Assembly: GCA_048520025.1 (NCBI GenBank)
Contig: DBFZTP010000113.1
Span: 1 to 11,835 of the forward strand
Reading direction: 5' to 3'
Source of the DNA: Aphodousia sp048520025
GTDB taxonomy: Bacteria > Pseudomonadota > Gammaproteobacteria > Burkholderiales > Burkholderiaceae_F
DNA length: 11,835 nt
Position numbers and translations under genes: made by a program
In this document: piece by piece, positions 6,991 to 11,835 of the stretch
Layout of the letters: each line of letters begins with the position of its first letter
How positions within the stretch are numbered: position 1 is the stretch's first letter
The notes under the pieces: generated by a model
What the model was told of the DNA's origin: nothing
The model's input: the letters and a program-made list of their open reading frames with translations, nothing else
The model's database searches: none

Positions 6991-7666
6991 TACTTCACAA
7001 ACGGTTTTGATGGCAAAACATATTCGTAAGGCCTACTGCGACGGCGATACTTCTGTTGATGTTTTAAAGGACATCAATTTAGAAGTTATGGCCGGGGAGA
7101 TGGTGGCAATTGTCGGTGCGTCAGGCTCCGGCAAATCCACACTTTTGCACGTCTTGGGCGGACTCGATAGCATCGATGGCGGTGAAGTTGAGGTGGTCGG
7201 TCTTTCCGTTCATGCGTTAGATGAAGCCGGACGAGGCCAATTGCGCAATGAAAAGTTGGGCTTTATCTACCAGTTTCATCATCTTTTGCCGGAATTTACG
7301 GCTGAAGAAAATGTGGCCATGCCTTTGATGATTGCCCGTCGCAATCCCAAGGAAGCCATTGAAAAAGCGCGTGATGTTTTGTCGGCTTTGGAGCTTTCGC
7401 ACCGCTTCGGTCACCGCCCCTCTCAAATGTCAGGCGGGGAGCGCCAACGCTGTGCTATTGCTCGAGCCATGGTGACGCAACCGGCTTGTATATTGGCGGA
7501 CGAACCCACGGGGAATTTGGATCGATCGACAGCAGACGCTGTCTTTGCAAACTTCGCTCAATTGGCAAAACAAAACGGCACGGCTTGCGTGATTGTGACG
7601 CACGACTTAGAGCTTGCGGCTCGGTGCGATCGGGTGGTCACGCTTAAAGACGGCGTATTGTTGTAA
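6983..7666 (+). CDS. lolD: Lipoprotein-releasing ABC ATPase LolD
   Basis: This cytosolic ATPase powers lipoprotein release by the LolC/E-type permease. Numbered from ATG 6983 (227 aa; E. coli LolD is 233), the motifs are complete and in order: Walker A G45-A-S-G-S-G-K-S52, Q-loop Gln near 97 ('IYQFHHLLPEF', the last part characteristic of LolD), signature M-S-G-G-E-R-Q-R (149-156), Walker B 'ILADEP' with D173/E174 followed by T-G-N-L-D, and the switch His near 207 in 'VIVTHD'. The start overlaps the permease stop and has its own GGAGG. A longer form from 6947 would add 12 residues with no ribosome binding site. tatD begins 6-9 bp after the stop. Confidence 0.95.
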   Translation: MSNTSQTVLMAKHIRKAYCDGDTSVDVLKDINLEVMAGEMVAIVGASGSGKSTLLHVLGGLDSIDGGEVEVVGLSVHALDEAGRGQLRNEKLGFIYQFHHLLPEFTAEENVAMPLMIARRNPKEAIEKARDVLSALELSHRFGHRPSQMSGGERQRCAIARAMVTQPACILADEPTGNLDRSTADAVFANFAQLAKQNGTACVIVTHDLELAARCDRVVTLKDGVLL

Positions 7667-7672
7667 GGTTCA

Positions 7673-8464
7673 ATGATGCTCATCGACACTCACTCCCATT
7701 TTGGCCTTGTGGATACGGGTGACGACATAAACGTGTTGTTAGAGCGTGCCCGTGCATCGGGTGTGGTGTGTGGCATTATCACCACGGGAAGTGTGGAGGA
7801 TTTCGAAAAAGTTCGTGAGACCGCCCACGCAATCGGTTGGGGCTATGCCGTTGGTATTCATCCGCTTTTCATCCATGCAGCCAAAGACGAAGATCTTGAG
7901 ACTTTATCGCTATTTTTAGAGCTCCATCAAAACGATCCATACTTGGTCGCTGTCGGCGAAATCGGACTTGATCGTTACATGGAAGAACCCGATAACGATC
8001 GACAAGAACGTTTTTTCAAAGCTCAACTGCAATTGGCACAAAAGTATCATTTGCCCGTTTCTGTGCATTCTCGCCGTGCGTTATTTAAGGTTGTTGAAAT
8101 TCTCAAAGGCTTTCCCGATGTCAAGGTGGCGCTCCATGCGTTTGCGGGTTCTTTGGATGAAGCAAAGAATTTGGCGAAACTTGGCTACAAGATGGGGTTT
8201 GGTGGGGCATTGACCTATGCAGGAAGTAAGCGAGTTCGTCAGGCAGCGGTCCATTTGCCAATGGAGTCTTTGTTGTTAGAAACCGATACGCCCGATATGC
8301 CTCCCGCCTTTAATGCAAAAGGGATGGCAGAGCCTTCTTACCTCGGTCGATATCTTCAAGAGTTGGCATTCGTTCGTCAAGAAGATAGAGAAGCGTTAGA
8401 ACATCAAATTTTCCAAAATACCCTGAATCTCTTTCCAAAACTGAAAATTCTACTTAAGGGGTAA
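7673..8464 (+). CDS. TatD family metal-dependent hydrolase/deoxyribonuclease
   Basis: This is a TIM-barrel metalloenzyme of the TatD family, members of which act as 3'-5' DNA/RNA exonucleases in repair or RNA turnover, or as D-aminoacyl-tRNA-type hydrolases. The metal-binding set is complete: H7 and H9 in 'DTHSHF', E96 in 'VGEIGLD', H132 in 'VSVHSR', H155 in 'ALHAFAG', and D205 in 'LLLETDTPDMPP'. Length 263 aa is normal. Two adjacent ATGs exist (7673, 7676). The second gives M-L-I-D-T-H-S-H, as in most family members, and has better spacing (7 nt) from AAGG at 7665-7668. It follows lolD by only a few bases and is the last gene of the lolC-lolD-tatD unit. Which TatD paralogue (TatD, YcfH, YjjV) it corresponds to cannot be settled. 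Confidence 0.92.
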   Translation: MMLIDTHSHFGLVDTGDDINVLLERARASGVVCGIITTGSVEDFEKVRETAHAIGWGYAVGIHPLFIHAAKDEDLETLSLFLELHQNDPYLVAVGEIGLDRYMEEPDNDRQERFFKAQLQLAQKYHLPVSVHSRRALFKVVEILKGFPDVKVALHAFAGSLDEAKNLAKLGYKMGFGGALTYAGSKRVRQAAVHLPMESLLLETDTPDMPPAFNAKGMAEPSYLGRYLQELAFVRQEDREALEHQIFQNTLNLFPKLKILLKG

Positions 8465-8477
8465 ATTCTCAAATTTT

Positions 8478-8503
8478 GTTTCAATTTTGAATTCTTTTGA
8501 AAC
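8478..8503. repeat. Inverted repeat after tatD
   Basis: GTTTCAA (8478-8484) and TTGAAAC (8497-8503) form a perfect 7-bp stem with a 12-nt AT-rich loop, 13 bp after the tatD stop. No T-run follows, so termination is not clearly supported; an operator or RNA end structure is possible. Confidence 0.4.
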
Positions 8504-8588
8504 ACTTGAAATTAGTGGCCTCTCGGGACTTTCCCTGATTTTCTCAAAAGTCTGATACTAGTCAAAACTACCTAGATATCTTTGCGTT

Positions 8589-8594
8589 TATAGT
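8589..8594 (+). promoter_or_regulatory. -10-like hexamer upstream of the S8 protease gene
   Basis: TATAGT (5 of 6 to TATAAT) would place a transcription start near 8601 and give a leader of about 43 nt. No good -35 is found at 16-18 bp. A second weak candidate is GATACT (8554-8559). Confidence 0.3.
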
Positions 8595-8600
8595 GACAGG

Positions 8601-8618
8601 CGTGATCAAAAAATCACG
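8601..8618 (+). repeat. Leader hairpin before the S8 protease start
   Basis: CGTGAT (8601-8606) and ATCACG (8613-8618) are perfectly complementary around the loop CAAAAA. GATCA is also directly repeated (8604-8608 and 8618-8622). The hairpin would sit at the 5' end of the predicted mRNA, 17 nt upstream of the GAGG ribosome binding site, so it could stabilise the message. Confidence 0.45.
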
Positions 8619-8643
8619 ATCAACTTTTTCAATTGAGGTCAAT

Positions 8644-10866
8644 ATGAATCGCACCTTTAAAACTGTTTGGAATGATGTTCGTCGTTGTTTCGTTGTGACG
8701 AACGAAGTTCAAAAATCTCACGTTAAGAGTTCTAAGAAAGCTGCCGTTGTCGCTGTTGTCGCCACGGCTCTTTTTTCTTCGGTGGCGGCCGCAGCTGCTT
8801 ACGTTGAACCCGGCAAAGTCGGCAACATCTCTTCGTGGGAGACGCCTGAATACTATAAAGACCATGGCATGGAGTTGATTAATGCCTCAACGGCCTACGC
8901 AGAAGGTTATACGGGTAAGGGTGTGGTCATTGGTATCAATGACTCCGGTATTCTCTTATCACATCCTGAGTTGGCAGGTAACCGCATTCGCGCGGTGACG
9001 GCCAAAGGCGTCTATTCGAAAGACGGTACTCGTTATCCGTTTGCTTATATGGGTCAAACCGGTGAAGCCAAGAACCGCTTCGGTGGTTATAAGAAGGGAG
9101 AAAAGTTCTCCATCCCGGGTCACTTTGTCTTAGGTCATAGCGACTCGCACGGTACTCACGTTACGGGCGTGGCCGCCGGTAATCGTAACGGTCAAGAGTC
9201 TCACGGTGTGGCATGGGCCGCCAAGGTGGTGGCTAGCAGCACGGGCGGCAATGACAACATGAACTACGGTCCCTTCCAAGACTACGGTTACTTCTTGGCG
9301 GCTTGGGAAGCTGTTGCCAAGAGTGGCACGAAAGTGATCAATAACTCTTGGGGTACGAACGTTCGTATCGTTGATAAGAGCCATCACTTTGACGTGGGCC
9401 AAATCGGTACCTACGGTGAAGAAGTCGCTGACAATGATGAACGCACCGACTACGATACGACGAATTCTGTCTCTGAATACTTCCTCTTTAAAGAAGATGC
9501 CAAGGCTAACGGTGGCAAGAACTTCATGGATGCTGCTTGGGAAGTTGCAAAGAAGTATGACTTGATTCAAATCTTCACCAACGGCAATCGTCGCTTCCAA
9601 AACCCGTACTATCGCGCTATCTATCCGTTCTATAACCCGGAAGCAGAAAACAATTGGATTGCTGCCGGTTCCGTTCAACGCAATCCCAAAGACGGTTCTT
9701 ACATCATCTATGGCGATGTGAACACGAAGGATGATACGAACTATGGCACGGGTGGTCATAACCATGCCGGTATCGCCAAGTGGTGGGGTGTGACCTCTCC
9801 GACCGATGCTTGGAACGCTGCCGTTAACAATAAGACGGGAGAAGCCTTCTTGAAGGTTGCCGGCGGCACCTCTAACGCCGCTCCGCACATCGCAGGCTCA
9901 TTCGGCGTCTTGCAACAACGCTTTGGCGACTACATGACGCCCACGCAAGTGCGTAACGTTCTCTTTACGACGGCTAACCGTACGGACAATGGCATCGGCG
10001 AAGCCATCCGTGGCAGTGACGGCGACAAGATCGACCCGTATGTGCCAGATGAAGATTACGGCTGGGGTATTATCGACTTGGGTAAGGCCATCTACGGGCC
10101 GGGTCAATTCTTCGGTACCTTTGACGTGACAATGAATCGTGATGATGAATGGCATAACGTCATTGGCGATCAAGCCATCCAAGCTCGCGGTAAGGAAGAT
10201 GCCAAGTACCTCAAGAAGAACCAAAAGCGTGTAGCTGAATTAAAGGCCAAGGAAAAATTGACCGACCAAGAAGCTTGGGAACTTGAGTACAAGGAAAAAC
10301 GGTTTGCAGCAATTGCCGATCGTGCCGCTCAAGGAAACGTCGGTAAGTTGGTCAAACGCGGTACGGGCACGTTGACGTTGACGGCTGTCAACACTTACAC
10401 GGGCGGTACGAGCGTTGTAGGCGGTACGTTGGCCGGTTTAACGGAATCCTTCGGTTCCGGTGTCGTTGACGTTCAAAAGGGCGCGACGCTTCAATTGCAT
10501 AAGAGCATTGAAGTTACCAAGGCCGGTCAAGACGGTCGAGTGACGACGCAAGCTTTGGGCACCGATAAGGATCGTGATGATGCCAATATCGTGTTGCAAC
10601 AAGGCGCGACCTTGACTCTTGCTGCACCGGACATTTCTGTGAAGAATTTGACGGTCAACGGTAACGCAACATTAACGGTCACGGGACTTAACAAGGCCAC
10701 GGTGAAGCTTGTCTCTCAAGACGGCGTGGTGACTTATCGAGTAACCGTTGATGATGAATTGACGGGCACGGATAAGTTAAGTGTCGCTTACGATAAGACC
10801 TTGTTTAAGGATGCACAAATCACGGTTGATGATGACGTATTAACGGTGACGATGCACTTAAAGTAA
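8644..10866 (+). CDS. ESPR-bearing subtilisin-like (S8) secreted protease with PATR repeat, no beta-barrel
   Basis: This is a predicted exported serine protease of 740 aa. The chosen ATG 8644 has GAGG at 8635-8638 and opens with an extended signal peptide region, M-N-R-T-F-K-T-V-W-N-D-V, then 'FVVTNEVQKSH', a basic stretch, a hydrophobic core and likely cleavage in the AAAAA run near residue 52. The S8 triad is complete: D100 ('GINDSG'), H169 ('SHGTHVTG') and S410 ('GGTSNAAPHIAG'). 'NNSWG' near 234 and a candidate oxyanion Asn near 315 ('NGN') are also present. A charged, probably helical stretch (about 514-563, Lys/Glu-rich) leads to an autotransporter-associated beta-strand repeat (about 571-600, 'GTGTLTLTAVNTYTGGTS'). 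The protein ends about 140 residues later in beta-rich sequence without any autotransporter barrel, and a terminator follows. Codon bias resembles argG, suggesting high expression. Secretion beyond the periplasm is unproven. Confidence 0.9.
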   Translation: MNRTFKTVWNDVRRCFVVTNEVQKSHVKSSKKAAVVAVVATALFSSVAAAAAYVEPGKVGNISSWETPEYYKDHGMELINASTAYAEGYTGKGVVIGINDSGILLSHPELAGNRIRAVTAKGVYSKDGTRYPFAYMGQTGEAKNRFGGYKKGEKFSIPGHFVLGHSDSHGTHVTGVAAGNRNGQESHGVAWAAKVVASSTGGNDNMNYGPFQDYGYFLAAWEAVAKSGTKVINNSWGTNVRIVDKSHHFDVGQIGTYGEEVADNDERTDYDTTNSVSEYFLFKEDAKANGGKNFMDAAWEVAKKYDLIQIFTNGNRRFQNPYYRAIYPFYNPEAENNWIAAGSVQRNPKDGSYIIYGDVNTKDDTNYGTGGHNHAGIAKWWGVTSPTDAWNAAVNNKTGEAFLKVAGGTSNAAPHIAGSFGVLQQRFGDYMTPTQVRNVLFTTANRTDNGIGEAIRGSDGDKIDPYVPDEDYGWGIIDLGKAIYGPGQFFGTFDVTMNRDDEWHNVIGDQAIQARGKEDAKYLKKNQKRVAELKAKEKLTDQEAWELEYKEKRFAAIADRAAQGNVGKLVKRGTGTLTLTAVNTYTGGTSVVGGTLAGLTESFGSGVVDVQKGATLQLHKSIEVTKAGQDGRVTTQALGTDKDRDDANIVLQQGATLTLAAPDISVKNLTVNGNATLTVTGLNKATVKLVSQDGVVTYRVTVDDELTGTDKLSVAYDKTLFKDAQITVDDDVLTVTMHLK

Positions 10867-10888
10867 TTGTTAAACTTCACTAACAAGA

Positions 10889-10930
10889 GATCGGTCTGAG
10901 GCTATGTGCTTTGGACCGATTTCTTTTTTT
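10889..10930 (+). terminator. Intrinsic terminator of the S8 protease gene
   Basis: ATCGGTC (10890-10896) pairs perfectly with GACCGAT (10914-10920) around a 17-nt loop, followed directly by TTCTTTTTTT (10921-10930). Flanking bases can extend the stem by a G-U and an A-U pair. It lies 23 bp after the stop and is the clearest terminator in the window. Confidence 0.85.
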
Positions 10931-11045
10931 AATCCTGACGTTTGCAATTCGAGAGTTTTTGGCAAAAACTGAACGTGATCTGGCAAAGGAAATGAGTTGA
11001 GGTTTCCTAAAATTTTCTTAAAGAAAATAATCAAAGGAGACTGAA
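10931..11045. other. Non-coding stretch with two AT-rich inverted repeats
   Basis: Two small palindromic structures are visible: AGTTTTT (10954-10960) with AAAAACT (10964-10970) around GGC, and ATTTTCTT (11012-11019) with AAGAAAAT (11021-11028). The second lies just before the ribosome binding site of the small ORF. TAAAAT (11008-11013) could be a -10, but I found no matching -35. Confidence 0.35.
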
Positions 11046-11156
11046 ATGACAAAGGCATTATTCCAATCCTTCGGTTCAACGATGATGACAAAACGTCGTT
11101 TTTTAGCCTTTTTAGAGAAAATCGCCAGAAACCCCGCTAATTCATTAGCGGGATGA
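11046..11156 (+). CDS. Possible 36-aa small protein, or 5' remnant of an interrupted gene
   Basis: An ATG with a strong AAAGGAGA ribosome binding site (GGAG 11036-11039, 6 nt spacing) opens a 36-codon frame beginning M-T-K-A-L-F-Q-S-F-G-S-T-M-M-T-K and ending in N-S-L-A-G. The middle is basic and mildly hydrophobic (K-R-R-F-L-A-F-L-E-K-I-A-R). I do not recognise it. The last codons fall within a perfect hairpin (11133-11152), and a terminator-like structure (11078-11104) lies inside the frame, both of which argue for caution. It could be a genuine small protein, a leader peptide, or the start of a gene cut by the tnpB-carrying element to the right. Confidence 0.35.
   Translation: MTKALFQSFGSTMMTKRRFLAFLEKIARNPANSLAG
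11078..11104 (+). terminator. Terminator-like hairpin inside the small ORF
   Basis: AACGATG (11078-11084) pairs with CGTCGTT (11094-11100), giving 7 pairs including one U-G, around a 9-nt loop, and runs straight into a six-T run (11099-11104). If active it would stop transcription within the 36-codon frame, as in an attenuator or leader. Confidence 0.35.
11133..11152. repeat. Perfect 8-bp hairpin with tetraloop
   Basis: CCCGCTAA (11133-11140), loop TTCA, TTAGCGGG (11145-11152). There is no T-run after it, so it is not a standard terminator. It is the first of two perfect hairpins lying within 50 bp, just upstream of tnpB, and may belong to the left end of the mobile element or to the flanking DNA. 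Confidence 0.55.
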
Positions 11157-11160
11157 ATGG

Positions 11161-11182
11161 CGCAAAGTCGAAAGACTTTGTG
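11161..11182. repeat. Perfect hairpin with GAAA tetraloop, candidate IS200/IS605 left-end hairpin
   Basis: CGCAAAGTC (11161-11169), loop GAAA (11170-11173), GACTTTGTG (11174-11182): 9 pairs including one G-U, capped by a GNRA tetraloop. Subterminal hairpins at the ends of IS200/IS605 elements are recognised by the Y1 transposase TnpA, and this one sits about 90 bp before tnpB. The exact element boundary and target motif cannot be fixed from one end. Confidence 0.5.
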
Positions 11183-11223
11183 AAAAATTATTCATATATA
11201 AATCTAATATTGATCCATTTATG

Positions 11224-11229
11224 TATAAT
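11224..11229 (+). promoter_or_regulatory. Consensus -10 (TATAAT) upstream of tnpB
   Basis: A perfect TATAAT in an AT-rich stretch (11183-11235), 39 bp before the tnpB ATG. No convincing -35 is found at 16-18 bp, and a TG lies directly adjacent rather than in the extended -10 position. Confidence 0.4.
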
Positions 11230-11268
11230 TAAAAACGCTAACAGATTTAATACGTAAGATTTTTCACA

Positions 11269-11835
11269 ATGCTTTGCTCAACGAAAATACGAATTTATCC
11301 AACCTCATCCCAAGCTGATTATCTCTGCGGTTTGTTTGGGGCTGTTCGTTTTTGCTACAACAAGGCTCTTCACATTAAAAAACATTTCTACCATACTCAC
11401 GGTGTCAATCTTTCCCTCGTACATGATATTAAGCCTCTTTTATCGAAGGCAAAGAAATCTCGAAAGTATGCTTGGTTAAAGAACTATGATGCCATCGCTT
11501 TGCAAGAGTCAATTCGTCATTTGGATAAGGCTTTTATTGGGTTCTTTAAACACGGTCGAGGTTTCCCTAAATTCAAAAGTCGTCGCGGTACACAAAAAAG
11601 TTATCACTGTACCTCTGTGTCTTGTGGGGACAATTGGATCAAAATCCATAAACTCTCCAAAATCAAAGCCAAAGTCCACCGACCGATCACTGGTAAAGTT
11701 AAAAGCATTACTTTATCGCTGGAGCCAAGTGGCAAATACTATGCCTCCATTCTTCATGATGACGGAAGATGTGAACCTCCATTGATAACATCCATTATGG
11801 CTGAGGGTGTCATTGGCTTGGATATGGGATTGAAG
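11269..11835 (+). CDS. tnpB: TnpB (IS200/IS605 OrfB-type RNA-guided nuclease), N-terminal part
   Basis: The frame is open from ATG 11269 to the right edge (189 codons, incomplete). It begins M-L-C-S-T-K-I-R-I-Y-P-T-S-S-Q, then 'GAVRFCYNKAL', both typical of the OrfB/TnpB N-terminal domain. 'RGFPKFKSRRGTQKSYH' follows in the middle, then 'GKYYASILHDD', and finally the first RuvC motif G-L-D-M-G-L-K with catalytic D185 just before the edge. TnpB proteins cleave DNA guided by an RNA from the element's right end and promote retention of IS200/IS605 or IS607 elements. An in-frame TAA at 11248-11250 limits the start to this ATG. No tnpA is seen upstream, so the element is a tnpB-only type or has tnpA elsewhere. 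Integrity of the remaining RuvC and zinc-finger parts is unknown. Confidence 0.93.
   Translation, partial: MLCSTKIRIYPTSSQADYLCGLFGAVRFCYNKALHIKKHFYHTHGVNLSLVHDIKPLLSKAKKSRKYAWLKNYDAIALQESIRHLDKAFIGFFKHGRGFPKFKSRRGTQKSYHCTSVSCGDNWIKIHKLSKIKAKVHRPITGKVKSITLSLEPSGKYYASILHDDGRCEPPLITSIMAEGVIGLDMGLK

Larger units (their letters stand above)
11157..11835 (+). mobile_element. Left portion of an IS200/IS605-like (tnpB-bearing) element
   Basis: A tnpB gene preceded by a GAAA-capped hairpin and an AT-rich promoter region fits the left end of an IS200/IS605-family element of the tnpB-only (IS1341-like) type. The left boundary is approximate, somewhere between about 11105 and 11165; the right end lies outside the window. 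Confidence 0.55.

Noticed and set aside
8593..8643. GTG start giving a 757-aa S8 protein
   Set aside because: The ESPR motif begins at the ATG at 8644, which has its own GAGG; the extra 17 residues would precede the ESPR and overlap the predicted promoter and leader hairpin.
9130..9888. 252-codon minus-strand frame within the S8 protease gene
   Set aside because: It is opposite the catalytic domain with its intact triad; the composition is that of an antisense shadow of codon-biased sequence.
10870..11091. 73-codon minus-strand frame after the S8 gene
   Set aside because: It reads through the terminator T-run, has no ribosome binding site and resembles no known family.
10867..11268. A beta-barrel continuing after a frameshift in the S8 gene
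   Set aside because: No barrel-like sequence appears in any frame downstream, and a strong terminator follows the stop within 65 bp.
11486..11785. 99-codon frame overlapping tnpB
   Set aside because: It is out of frame with tnpB, whose conserved N-terminal, middle and RuvC motifs occupy the other frame throughout.
1..11835. CRISPR array, tRNA or rRNA genes
   Set aside because: No regularly spaced direct repeats, and no tRNA- or rRNA-like sequence was recognised on either strand.

Overview
The window looks like part of a bacterial chromosome from the Betaproteobacteria, most likely a Burkholderiales member of the Sutterellaceae type. This placement is inferred from the LolC/E-LolD-TatD cluster, the long-form ArgG, and two autotransporter-type surface or secreted proteins. 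Base composition is moderate to AT-leaning. No database search was possible, so genus is not claimed.

Left part (1-3067), metabolism. A membrane protein of the AI-2E transporter type runs off the left edge on the minus strand. Divergent from it is an apparent two-gene unit: yhhQ (queuosine-precursor transporter) and a Nudix hydrolase of the ADP-ribose pyrophosphatase type. Next comes a monocistronic argG (argininosuccinate synthase). Its leader carries an ARG-box-like palindrome (1713-1726) directly in front of the ribosome binding site, and a terminator-like hairpin follows the gene.

Middle part (3068-8464). A classical type Va autotransporter (signal peptide, passenger, 12-strand-type beta-domain ending in Trp) follows a 340-bp intergenic region. 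That region holds a run of nine G lying exactly between a good -35 (TTGACT) and a -10-like hexamer (TAAACT). This is the architecture of a phase-variable promoter. Downstream, lolC/E, lolD and tatD form a tight housekeeping operon; lolC/E and lolD overlap by 8 bp. Only one LolC/E-type subunit is present here.

Right part (8465-11835). A large subtilisin-like (S8) secreted protease begins with an extended signal peptide region (ESPR) and carries an autotransporter-associated beta-strand repeat, but it stops before any beta-barrel and is closed by a strong intrinsic terminator. After it comes a roughly 400-bp region with several inverted repeats and a 36-codon ORF with a very good ribosome binding site. 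The 5' part of a TnpB gene (IS200/IS605-type RNA-guided nuclease) then runs off the right edge, preceded by two perfect hairpins that may mark the element's left end.

The most interesting features are the poly-G promoter spacer in front of the autotransporter and the barrel-less ESPR/S8/PATR protease. Together they suggest an organism that varies and exports surface proteins at a host interface.
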